Source: Tistlia consotensis USBA 355 (GTDB lineage Bacteria; Pseudomonadota; Alphaproteobacteria; Kiloniellales; DSM-21159). Taken from it: a DNA stretch of 64,000 bases. Where the stretch lies: contig NZ_FWZX01000010.1 of NCBI RefSeq assembly GCF_900177295.1, forward strand, positions 1-64,000. The letters are read 5' to 3'. Shown here piece after piece: positions 28,201 to 36,360 of the stretch. The notes under the pieces were generated by a model. It saw only the letters and a program-made list of their open reading frames with translations, did not search any database and was not told the origin of the DNA. A program made the position numbers and the translations under genes. Each line of letters starts with the position of its first letter. Positions within the stretch are counted from its first letter, which is position 1.

Positions 28201-29577
28201 CTAGACCTGCGTGCGGATGTGCGGCGAGCGCGCGTAGAGCGCGACCATCGGCAGGATCAGCAGGCCGAAGATGAATTGCTGCCACTGGTAGTCGAGGCCG
28301 ATGCCGACCAGGAACGAGGTCAGCACCTGCAGGACCAGCACCCCGATCACGGTGAAGCCGTAGCCGCCATGGCCGCCGAGCAGCGAGGTCCCGCCGATGA
28401 CCACGGCGGCCAGCGTCATGAAGAGGTAGGGCTGGCCGACGCCGATGAAGCCGCCGCCGCTCCAGCCGAGCAGCAGCGCGCCGGTCATCGCCGAGACGCC
28501 GCCGCTGATCGCGTAGGCCGCGGTCCAGTAGCCGCGCTCGGAGATCGAGAGGCGCGCCGCCGAGACGCGGTTGCCGCCGAGCGCGTAGAGGTAGCGCCCA
28601 TAGACGGTGTTCTTCATGCCGACGATCAGCAGCGCCGCGACGACCAGCCAGATGACGATCACCGGCGGGACCTCCAGCCCGAAGGTCCGGCCGTTCATCG
28701 CCGCGAGGTTCGACAGCCACTCGGGGACCGAGCCGAAGACGTTGCCGGCGAAGCGCGAGCCGAGGCTGGTCAGGATCTGGGTCAGGCCCGAGACCGCGAA
28801 GCCGATGCCGAGGGTCAGGATCAGCGCCTGGCCCTGCAGCCGGAAGCTGAGGAAGCCGTTGAGCAGCCCGATCGCCACGCCGAGCAGGATGATCAGGACG
28901 ACCGCGAACCAGGCGGGCACGCCGAGCCCGATCAGGTAGAGCAGGCCGACGTTGGCGGCGCCGATGACGAAGGGGATCGAGAGGTCGAGGCCGCCGAGCA
29001 GCGCGACCATGGTCTGGCCGACGCAGGCCAGCCCCAGGAACGAGGCGAAGAGCAGCATCGACTTGATGTTATTGGCGTAGACGAAGCCCTCGACCTTCAG
29101 CGAGCCGACCACGAAGAGGCCGACCAGCACGGTCAGGCCGATGAAGGCGCTGCGGTTCTCGACGACGAACCTGCTCATGAAGGACGAGAAGACGAGCAGC
29201 CCGATCAGGACCAGCAGCGAGATGATGTTGAGGACCGAGAAGAAGCCGGTGATGGTCGCCGAGCAGATGCCGAACACGGCGAGCAGGACGACCAGCCCGG
29301 CGATGATCCAGCGGTAGTTGCGCGCGAAGGCGCGCCAGGCGCGGCGCCGGCTGCCGGCGCCCTCGCGGGAGGCCTCGACGGCGCTCGCGCCCTCGGCCCA
29401 GCGCGTCGTGTAGCTGCGCCAGACCCAGGCGACCAGGGCGAAGGTCGCCGCGGTGTAGAGGATCACCTGCTGGGCCGGCACGCCCTCGTAGAAGCCGAAG
29501 ATCAGGCCGACGCCGGCGACGATCGCGGCAACCGCGAGGCCGGTCCACTTCAGCGCGGTCGCGGTCGCCGGGCTCAT
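28201..29577 (-). CDS. Sugar-type ABC importer permease with N-terminal extension
   Basis: 458 residues, about 120-140 longer than RbsC/FrcC-type permeases. The core permease starts near residue 145 and contains FLGLACVGQTMVALLGGLDLSIPFVIGAANV, the family signature around the Asp-Leu-Ser motif, and VVIGGTSLLGGHGGYG near the end. The first ~140 residues add three to four hydrophobic segments and a charged loop (SREGAGSRRRAWRAFARNYRW). It overlaps the preceding permease gene by ATGA. It pairs with that permease, the ATPase and the binding protein upstream. The substrate is unknown. Confidence 0.88.
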   Translation of the reverse strand: MSPATATALKWTGLAVAAIVAGVGLIFGFYEGVPAQQVILYTAATFALVAWVWRSYTTRWAEGASAVEASREGAGSRRRAWRAFARNYRWIIAGLVVLLAVFGICSATITGFFSVLNIISLLVLIGLLVFSSFMSRFVVENRSAFIGLTVLVGLFVVGSLKVEGFVYANNIKSMLLFASFLGLACVGQTMVALLGGLDLSIPFVIGAANVGLLYLIGLGVPAWFAVVLIILLGVAIGLLNGFLSFRLQGQALILTLGIGFAVSGLTQILTSLGSRFAGNVFGSVPEWLSNLAAMNGRTFGLEVPPVIVIWLVVAALLIVGMKNTVYGRYLYALGGNRVSAARLSISERGYWTAAYAISGGVSAMTGALLLGWSGGGFIGVGQPYLFMTLAAVVIGGTSLLGGHGGYGFTVIGVLVLQVLTSFLVGIGLDYQWQQFIFGLLILPMVALYARSPHIRTQV

Positions 29578-31169
29578 CCGCGGCCCTCCGTGCGCGCCGC
29601 GGGCCCGCCGAGCAGCCCGACGCCCGAGGGATCGGCGGCGGCGTAGACGCCGAGCAGCACCACGGCGGCGACCACGACATAGACCAGCGGCGCCAGGCTG
29701 CGGCTGGCGCCGGCCTGGGCGACCATGGTCCTGAGGATGACCAGCAGCGACAGGATCAGCAGGCCGGCGATCGCCAGCGGGCCGGCGAGACGGGGCGCCG
29801 ACGGCGGCACCGGTGCCTCGACGTCGGGCGCCGGGCTGCCCGCCTCGAAGATGAAGGCCGGCGCCGGCTGCGGCGGCGGCGCCGCGGCCGGAGCGGCGGG
29901 CGCCGCCGGGACGGCGGGCTCGGTCGGGCCGCCGAGCACGGTGATGCCCGTGCCGGCATCGCCGGCCGGCGCGCTCGACCCCGAGCCCAGCACCGTGATG
30001 CCGGAGCCCGAGTCGCTGGCCGGCGCCGCCGGCTCGGCGCCGAGCACCGTGATGCCGCTGCTGCCCGCGCCGGCGCCGGCCTCCGCGCCGGGCTTCGAGT
30101 AGTCGTAGGTCGCGTGGATGATGACGCCGAGCGCGATCAGCGACAGCACGGCGAAGAACAGCAGCGGCGAGACGCTGCGCACGACGCCGCGGATGTGCGG
30201 CAGGACGACGGTGAGCAGCAGCGAGAGCACCAGGATCGTGCCGTAGGCGAGGTCGGTGACGAAGCTCTGCACCGCGCCGAAGTTGAAGGTCGCGAGCACG
30301 TAGGTAATCAGGTAGATGTTGACCGCGCCGAGCAGCGAGCCGATGACGCCGCCGCGGCCGCCGGCCAGGCTGGCGCCGCCGAGCACCAGGGCGGTCACCG
30401 CGATCAGCGTGTAGGTCGTGCCCTGGGTCGGGTCGCCCGAGCTGATCAGCGAGGTGTAGGTCAGCGCCGCCAGGCCGGCGAACAGGCCGCCGATGGCGTG
30501 GGCGCCGAGCCGCACGACGTTGATGCGCACGCCGCTGGTGAAGGCGGCCCGCTCGTCGGAGCCCATCAGCCGCAGGTGGCCGTAGAAGGCCGTGCGGGTG
30601 AACAGCAGCCAGGCGACCGTGGCCAGGATCAGGATCAGGGTGACCGGCGAGAAGACCGAGATGCCGAGGCCCCAGGACTGCATCCAGTCCGGCGCCACGC
30701 CGCCCGGCCGCTGCATGATCACCAGGTTGACGCCGGACAGCGCGAGATAGCCGCTCAGCGCCACGATGATCGGCTGCACCCGGACGAAGACGATGATCAG
30801 GCCCATGACCAGCTGGTAGGCGACGCCGACGGCCAGCGCGTAGAGCACGAAGGCGACCGGCGAATCGAGGAACTGCTGGTCGAACAGCTGGATCAGCGTG
30901 ACGTTGACGAAGCCGATCAGCGGCCCGATCGAGAGGTCGACCGTGCCGCGCCCGGCGATCGCCAGGGCCATCAGGGCATAGGTCGCCAGGACCAGCGGGG
31001 TCACGACGATGACCGCGCTGCCCAGGCCGGCGCTGGTCACCAGGCTCTCGCTGCGCAGCACCGCGACGATCAAGAGGGCGAAGAACAGCATGATCGGGAC
31101 CAGCAGGTAGGTGCTGGCCGCGGCGGCGCCGGCGCGGAGCGGCGTCGCGGTCGGAAGGCTGTCGCTCAT
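29574..31169 (-). CDS. Sugar-type ABC importer permease with repeat-bearing C-terminal extension
   Basis: 531 residues, compared with about 320-340 for the family. Residues 1-330 are an ordinary permease (VDLSIGPLIGFVNV and VLGGASLAGGRGGVIGSLLGAV). After an extra hydrophobic helix (336-352) comes an Ala/Pro/Gly-rich linker with three 18-residue tandem repeats, each starting with GITVLG (at 372, 390 and 408). Two further membrane helices (about 462-483 and 492-511) close the protein. It overlaps the ATPase gene upstream and the second permease downstream by ATGA. The extra C-terminal domain is not part of known FrcC/RbsC permeases that I recognise. Confidence 0.88.
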   Translation of the reverse strand: MSDSLPTATPLRAGAAAASTYLLVPIMLFFALLIVAVLRSESLVTSAGLGSAVIVVTPLVLATYALMALAIAGRGTVDLSIGPLIGFVNVTLIQLFDQQFLDSPVAFVLYALAVGVAYQLVMGLIIVFVRVQPIIVALSGYLALSGVNLVIMQRPGGVAPDWMQSWGLGISVFSPVTLILILATVAWLLFTRTAFYGHLRLMGSDERAAFTSGVRINVVRLGAHAIGGLFAGLAALTYTSLISSGDPTQGTTYTLIAVTALVLGGASLAGGRGGVIGSLLGAVNIYLITYVLATFNFGAVQSFVTDLAYGTILVLSLLLTVVLPHIRGVVRSVSPLLFFAVLSLIALGVIIHATYDYSKPGAEAGAGAGSSGITVLGAEPAAPASDSGSGITVLGSGSSAPAGDAGTGITVLGGPTEPAVPAAPAAPAAAPPPQPAPAFIFEAGSPAPDVEAPVPPSAPRLAGPLAIAGLLILSLLVILRTMVAQAGASRSLAPLVYVVVAAVVLLGVYAAADPSGVGLLGGPAARTEGRG

Positions 31170-32977
31170 CGCCCGCCCCCGTCGCCCGCGTCGCGCCCCG
31201 CACGGCGCGTGCCGCGCATCCAGGGCGGCAGGCCGGCGCTGCCGGGGATCATGCCGGGTACCCTGCGGGCGCCCTCTTCCGCCTCCGGCCCGGCGGCGGC
31301 GTCGCCCTGCCGCCGCGCGCCGTGGCCCCCGGTGCCGCGCGCCCCGGTGCCGCGCCGCTGGCCGAACATCGCCTCGAGGATGCTGGCCGGCTCGATCGCG
31401 TCGCCGGCGAACTCGTCGAACAGGGTGCCGTGGCGGAACACCAGCACGCGCGTCGCGAAGCCGACAAACTCCTCGATCTCGCTGGAGAGATAGACGACCG
31501 AGCGGCCGCGCTCGGCGAAGGCGGAGAGGTGCTTGTAGAGCTCGCCCTTGGCGCCGACGTCGACGCCGCGCGCCGGATCGTTGAGCACCAGGATCGAGGG
31601 ATTGAGGGCGAAGGCCCGGCCGATCAGCACCTTCTGCTGGTTGCCGCCGCTGAGCGAGGTGATCTTGTTGGAGCGCTCGCCCATGCGCACGGCCAGCCGC
31701 TCGACCTCCCACTCGAAGGCCGCGGTCAGGCTGGACCAGTCGATGACCGCGAGCTTGCCGGCCAGCGCGGTGCGCCGGTAGAGCGGCATCAGCAGGTTCT
31801 CGAAGATGCTGAGGTTGGCGAAGATGCCCTCGCGCTTGCGGTCGCCGGAGACATAGCCGACGCCCTCGGCGGCGGCGTCGGCGAGGCCGCGGATCTCGGC
31901 GAAGCCGCCGGCCGCGGTGCGGACCTGCGGCAGGCCCTCGGCGGCCCGGCTGACGCCGGCCAGGGCGGTCACGAAGTCGCTCTGGCCCTGGCCGTCGAGC
32001 CCGGCGATGCCGAGCACCTCGCCCTTGTGCAGGGCGAAGTCGATCGGCTCGGCCTCGGGCCAGACCCGCAGCTTGCTGGTCTTCATGACGACGTCGTGGC
32101 GCAGCACCTCCTGGGCGACCGCGGCCGGGACGTGGGGCGGCTCGCTGCGCCCGGTCATCAGGGCCAGCAGGTTCTCCTCGGTGATCTCGCCGCGGCCGAG
32201 CACGCCGACGTCACGGCCGTCGCGCAGCACGGTCGCGCGATCGCTGATCCGGATCAGCTCGGCGATGCGGTGGGTGACGATCAGCACGGCCGAGCCCTGG
32301 TCGCGCAGCTCGCGCATCTTGGCGAAGAGCCGCTCGGTGGAATCGAGGTCGAGGGCGGCCGAGGACTCGTCGAGGATCAGCACCTTCGGCTGCCACAGCA
32401 GCGCGCGGCCGATGGTGACCCACTGCTTGACCGAGAGCGGCAGCGTGCCGGCCGGCGCCTCGACGTCGAGCTCGACGGCGGCGAGCTCCCGCATCATCGC
32501 CGTGGCGTTGCGGATCTTCGCCTTCATCGGCAGCGCCTTCGACCAGAGCTCGTCGGCGCCGAGGTAGAGGTTGTCGACCACCGAGCACTCGTCAGCGACC
32601 AGCACCTCCTGGAACACCGTGGCGATGCCGGCGGCCCGCGCCTCGTGCGGCGTCGAGGGCGTGTGGCCGATCACCGAGACCTGGCCGGAATCGGCCGGCA
32701 GCACCCCGGACATGACCTTGGCGAGGGTGCTCTTGCCGCAGCCGTTGCCGCCGACGATGGCGTGGATCTCGCCGAGCGAGGCGGTGAAGGTGCAGCCGTC
32801 GAGCGCCCGGGTGACCCCGAACGACTTGCGCACGTCGGTCAGCGTGATGTCGCCGGTCGAGGAGATCGGCGGTGCCGCCGAGGCTTCCTCGACGGCACCG
32901 CTCGAATGATGACCCGGCCCGGCAGACTGGCCGGCAGACTGGCCGGCAGACTGGCCGACGGGTTGGTCAGGAGACAT
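31166..32977 (-). CDS. Sugar-type ABC importer ATPase, two ABC domains
   Basis: 603 residues with two nucleotide-binding domains, as in RbsA/XylG. Domain one has an intact Walker A (GGNGCGKSTLAKV) and Walker B (VLILDESSAAL, where Glu-Ser replaces the common Glu-Pro). Domain two has a degenerate Walker A (GLDGQGQSDF, no Lys) but a good signature (LSGGNQQKVLIGRA). The N-terminus carries a (GQSA)3 low-complexity stretch and the C-terminus an unusual ~65-residue Gly/Arg-rich tail. It is second in the importer operon, 61 bases after the binding-protein gene. Confidence 0.9.
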   Translation of the reverse strand: MSPDQPVGQSAGQSAGQSAGPGHHSSGAVEEASAAPPISSTGDITLTDVRKSFGVTRALDGCTFTASLGEIHAIVGGNGCGKSTLAKVMSGVLPADSGQVSVIGHTPSTPHEARAAGIATVFQEVLVADECSVVDNLYLGADELWSKALPMKAKIRNATAMMRELAAVELDVEAPAGTLPLSVKQWVTIGRALLWQPKVLILDESSAALDLDSTERLFAKMRELRDQGSAVLIVTHRIAELIRISDRATVLRDGRDVGVLGRGEITEENLLALMTGRSEPPHVPAAVAQEVLRHDVVMKTSKLRVWPEAEPIDFALHKGEVLGIAGLDGQGQSDFVTALAGVSRAAEGLPQVRTAAGGFAEIRGLADAAAEGVGYVSGDRKREGIFANLSIFENLLMPLYRRTALAGKLAVIDWSSLTAAFEWEVERLAVRMGERSNKITSLSGGNQQKVLIGRAFALNPSILVLNDPARGVDVGAKGELYKHLSAFAERGRSVVYLSSEIEEFVGFATRVLVFRHGTLFDEFAGDAIEPASILEAMFGQRRGTGARGTGGHGARRQGDAAAGPEAEEGARRVPGMIPGSAGLPPWMRGTRRAGRDAGDGGGR

Positions 32978-33038
32978 CTGCCGATCGATCCCGAAGCAAT
33001 CGATGCTGCGGACAGTGCCGAGACGGGTCCGGGCGGCC

Positions 33039-34211
33039 TTAGGGCTTGTACTTCTCCGGATCGGCGGGGCGCAGGAAGAACTGGTCGAGGTAGTCGGTCC
33101 CGCCCCAGTTCTCGATGCCGACGTTCTCCCACTTGTCGGAGTTCTCGTCGCAGTCCTCGCCCATCCGTTTCTTGACGTCGTCGAAGGTGAACTTGACCGA
33201 GTCGACGAGCACCGACTGGATCTTCGGACCCTGGCCTTGGAGCGTCCGCATCATGATGTTCCAGGTCAGCTCGATGTCGTCTCCCGGAGGCCACAGCTGG
33301 TAGGCCTCCTTGAGGTACTCGGGGTGCTTGCGCCAGTAGCAGAGCGCCCCGGTCTCGCCGCCGATCGTGACCGGCACCATCGGACGGCCGGACTGCTGCA
33401 GGGCCCGCAGCACGCCGAGCTCGGCCGCCGACTGCACGACGATGCCGTCGAGCTTGCCGGGATGGGTGGCCAGCCACTTCTGGACCTCGGCCTGGCCGAT
33501 CTGGTCGGTCCACATGCCGGCGACGTCGCCGGTGATCTTGACGTCGGGATGCGACGCCAGGCCCGCCTTCATGCCGCGGTCCTGGGAGTCGGAGCCCGAG
33601 GTCCCGGGAATGCCCTCGACGACCAGGACGTTACCCTTGCCGCCGATCTGATTGGCCAGCGCCGAGCCGACCTGGAAGCCGCCGAGCTGATAGTTGTTCG
33701 ACGAGTTCACGGCGTAGGGCGAGGTCAGGTAGCCGGTGAAGGAGAAGACCGGCACGCCCTTGTCGTAGGCGTACTTGACCGACTGGTTGAGCGCTGTCGG
33801 ATTGGAGCAGCAGACGATGATCGCGTCGACGCCCTGGTCGACGAGCTGGCGGATCTGCTGGATCTGCACCGAGTCCTTCAGGTTCGACTGGGTGACCAGC
33901 ACGTCCTTGAGCAGCCCGAGCTTCTTCCACTTCGGGATGATCACGTTCTGCAGCCGGTCCATGGCCATGGCGCGCCAGGTGTTGCCGGCATAGGAGCTGG
34001 CGTAGCCGATCGTCCAGGGCGCCTTGCGCGGCGCCTTCCAGTCCCGATAGGCACTCGGCCCGATCGGCTGCTGCGGATCCAGCATGTCCTTGTTGTAGAG
34101 GCGCTGCTGGATGTCCTTGGGCAGCTCGTCGAGACCTGCCGCCGAGGCGAGGCCGGACCACGCCAAGAGGGACAGCGCCACCGAACATACCAATGCTGAT
34201 GGAAGTCTCAT
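33039..34211 (-). CDS. Periplasmic sugar-type ABC substrate-binding protein
   Basis: 390 residues. A signal peptide (PSALVCSVALSLLAWSGLASA) precedes a type I periplasmic-binding fold: WTIGYASSYAGNTWRAMAMD, QIRQLVDQGVDAIIVCCSNPTALN, GKGNVLVVEGIPGTSGSDSQDRGMKAGL and IVVQSAAELGVLRALQ. The Cys-Cys pair in the hinge strand and the C-terminal CDENSDKWENVGI segment are unusual. It is the first gene of the importer operon, with a good ribosome site (GGGAGGA) before its ATG and an AT-rich promoter region upstream. The ligand cannot be read from sequence. Confidence 0.9.
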   Translation of the reverse strand: MRLPSALVCSVALSLLAWSGLASAAGLDELPKDIQQRLYNKDMLDPQQPIGPSAYRDWKAPRKAPWTIGYASSYAGNTWRAMAMDRLQNVIIPKWKKLGLLKDVLVTQSNLKDSVQIQQIRQLVDQGVDAIIVCCSNPTALNQSVKYAYDKGVPVFSFTGYLTSPYAVNSSNNYQLGGFQVGSALANQIGGKGNVLVVEGIPGTSGSDSQDRGMKAGLASHPDVKITGDVAGMWTDQIGQAEVQKWLATHPGKLDGIVVQSAAELGVLRALQQSGRPMVPVTIGGETGALCYWRKHPEYLKEAYQLWPPGDDIELTWNIMMRTLQGQGPKIQSVLVDSVKFTFDDVKKRMGEDCDENSDKWENVGIENWGGTDYLDQFFLRPADPEKYKP

Positions 34212-34677
34212 TGTGACTGTCCTCCCAATGTTTTTATTACGGTCGCTCTTGTGGCGATCCGTGCTTATTCATTTGTATGCGGGCAGTTTTTCTGCCCTTG
34301 TTCGCACCGTTCAATAGGCTGAACGCCTATCGAGGTAATGAACCTTCTCAAAAGCCGCCCCGTGCGTCAATGGTCAAGGCGTCGCAACTCAGCGCCTACT
34401 TCGCCCTCGATGCCATCGATTTCGCATATCGAAATAGACGCGCAGTGATTTCTCATTTTCTTTTGATTTTCAGCAAGTAGGGGCCGGCATCTGAGACTCT
34501 ATCTGAGAAAGACATATCACTGATCGACACCGCTTCCGGTCGTCCGCCCGGACGTCACGAGATGGCCCGATTCCCATGGCCAGAGTCTGAAGCGATCGTG
34601 CCAGCCCCTTCGAATCCCGGGGCCGCGCCCGCCGGCGCGGCATCGGGAACCTGCAAGCCGGAGACGAATCCCGCCGC
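34212..34677. other. AT-rich intergenic promoter region between divergent genes
   Basis: About 465 bases, markedly richer in A and T than the surrounding sequence, between the leftward importer operon and the rightward peptidoglycan-binding-domain gene. It contains a GGGCAG-T5-CTGCCC hairpin (34281-34297) and a perfect ATTTCG-N5-CGAAAT palindrome (34419-34435). No convincing gene is present. It is the likely control region for the long minus-strand cluster. Confidence 0.6.
34419..34435. promoter_or_regulatory. Palindromic operator candidate ATTTCG-N5-CGAAAT
   Basis: Perfect six-base arms around CATAT. IclR-type regulators commonly bind palindromes of about this length with TTCG/CGAA arms, and an IclR gene lies in the cluster at 19734-20558. 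It sits about 208 bases upstream of the binding-protein start. The link to that regulator is an inference. Confidence 0.45.
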
Positions 34678-36294
34678 ATGCGACGCGTCAGACGAACCTC
34701 GTTCGGGGACCATGCTCCGCCCGCCGACTGGGACAGCAGCTTCGCGGCGATCGTACGCGGCGAAGCCCTGCCGGCGGCACGCCGACCCGCCCGGGGTCAG
34801 GCTGCCCGGAGCCGCGCGCCGGCGGACCCGGGACCCGGCGCGGCCGAGGAGATCGACGCGCTCGGCCGGCGCTTCTCCGGCGAGCCGGCCGAGCCGCTGG
34901 CCGGACCGGGCCGGCAGCCGATCGACTGGGCGGCCGAGTGGACGGCGGGCCTGTCGGACCGCCGGCTGATCGAGCGGGATGCCGCGGCGGCCGACGCACC
35001 GCCGCCCTTCGAGGCGCTCGACTGGCTGGCGCCGGAGCCGCGCCGCGGCGGACCCGCCGCGCGTCCGCCGCTGGCCGCGGAACGGCCGTCCGGACGACGA
35101 CAGCGCCCCGCAAGGCCCGGAAGCACGGCCTGGCCCGCCGGCGCACGCCCCGCCCTCGCCGCGGCGGCGCTCGCCGGATCGGCCGGCCTGGCGATCGCGG
35201 TGCTGTCGCTGCTTCCGGCCTCGCCGCCCGACGACGTCCGGGACGCGCAGGTCGCGTGGGTCGAGGCGACGCCGCCGGCCCCGCCGACCGCCGCCGCCCA
35301 GGCGCCGGTGCGACGCCCGCAGACCGTCGTGCCGGCCGCGACGGCGACCGCGCGCGTCGATACGGCCGCTCCCGGCCCCCTGCTCGCCGCCCTGCCTGTC
35401 CCGCCGACGTCGGGCCCCTTGCCCGAGCCGGCGGCTGCGCCGGACGTGGCGGAGACCGGCACGGCCGTCCCGGCCGGGCCGGGCCCGATCGCCGGCGGGG
35501 TCGCGGCCGAGCCGATCGTGGTCGCCGCAGCCGCGCCGGCGCCAGTCGATGCGGTCGCCGCGCTGCCGCTCGCCCTGCCGGCGGCGGCCGGGCGCCAGCT
35601 TCTGGTCCCGACGCGCGCCTTCGCACCGGCGAGGCCAGTCGCGGAGCCGGGCGCCTCGCCGGCCGTGGCAGCCGCCCCCCTGGCACCGGCCGCAGGACCG
35701 CCAGGCGTCGTGGCCCCGGCGCCGGGCTCGCCGCCCCTGGCCAGGGCCGTCGCCGACGCCCCCGAGGCGATCGCGGCGGTCGAGGTCCGCCCGGTCGAGG
35801 GCGCTCCCGGGCAGGACCTGCCGGTCGTGCTTGCCGCCTCGGTTCCGCTGCGCCGCCAGGTCGCCGAGCTGACTCCCGCGCCGCAGCCGCCGGACCCGGT
35901 GGCGGCAGGCGCGCGCGGCGACGGCCTGCAGCACGGCCGGCTGGTCGCCAGCGTCCAGCGCGCGCTGCGTCGCCGGGGCATCGATGCCGGCCCGGCCGAC
36001 GGCGTCGCCGGTCCGCGGACCCGGGCCGCCGTGCGGACCTTCCAGCGCCGCATCGGCGTGACGCCCGACGGCGTCGTCGACGTCGCGCTGCTGCGCCGCC
36101 TGCAATCCGGCATGGGGCGCGAGTCGCTGGCCTCGAACAAGACCTTCGCCCGCGGCCTGGGCGATGCGGTCAGCGGCATGATCAACGGCGTCGGCCAGGC
36201 GATTGGCGGCCTGTTCGGCGTGCCGGTGCGCGGCCTGCCGAACCACGCCAAGGCCGCCGGCTGGGACGGCTCCCGGGCCGGCGCCGGTCGCTAG
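34678..36294 (+). CDS. Pro/Ala-rich membrane-anchored protein with peptidoglycan-binding domain
   Basis: 538 residues. A cytoplasmic low-complexity N-terminus (about 1-155), a single membrane helix (about 157-181, ALAAAALAGSAGLAIAVLSLLP) and a ~220-residue Ala/Pro/Val-rich stretch lead to a PG_binding_1-like domain near 415-475 (LVASVQRALRRRGIDAGPADGVAGPRTRAAVRTFQRRIGVTPDGVVDVALLRRL). A short C-terminal tail follows. This suggests an inner-membrane protein reaching into the periplasm to touch the cell wall. The start may lie slightly downstream; the first ATG was used. No partner genes are obvious. Confidence 0.75.
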   Translation: MRRVRRTSFGDHAPPADWDSSFAAIVRGEALPAARRPARGQAARSRAPADPGPGAAEEIDALGRRFSGEPAEPLAGPGRQPIDWAAEWTAGLSDRRLIERDAAAADAPPPFEALDWLAPEPRRGGPAARPPLAAERPSGRRQRPARPGSTAWPAGARPALAAAALAGSAGLAIAVLSLLPASPPDDVRDAQVAWVEATPPAPPTAAAQAPVRRPQTVVPAATATARVDTAAPGPLLAALPVPPTSGPLPEPAAAPDVAETGTAVPAGPGPIAGGVAAEPIVVAAAAPAPVDAVAALPLALPAAAGRQLLVPTRAFAPARPVAEPGASPAVAAAPLAPAAGPPGVVAPAPGSPPLARAVADAPEAIAAVEVRPVEGAPGQDLPVVLAASVPLRRQVAELTPAPQPPDPVAAGARGDGLQHGRLVASVQRALRRRGIDAGPADGVAGPRTRAAVRTFQRRIGVTPDGVVDVALLRRLQSGMGRESLASNKTFARGLGDAVSGMINGVGQAIGGLFGVPVRGLPNHAKAAGWDGSRAGAGR

Positions 36295-36360
36295 GCACAG
36301 GCCGGCGCCCCCCCGCGCGGGACTTGACCGGGCCCGCCCGCCCGGCGCCAGCATGACGCC

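Noticed and set aside
27413-28720. Longer version of the rhodopsin-like protein extending upstream to 28720
   Set aside because: The extension would be a shadow of the ABC permease gene. The ATG at 28114 starts just before the first helix.
29871-30075. CRISPR-like or coding repeat at the GITVLG region
   Set aside because: The repeats are in-frame protein repeats within a permease extension, with variable DNA between them, not CRISPR repeats.
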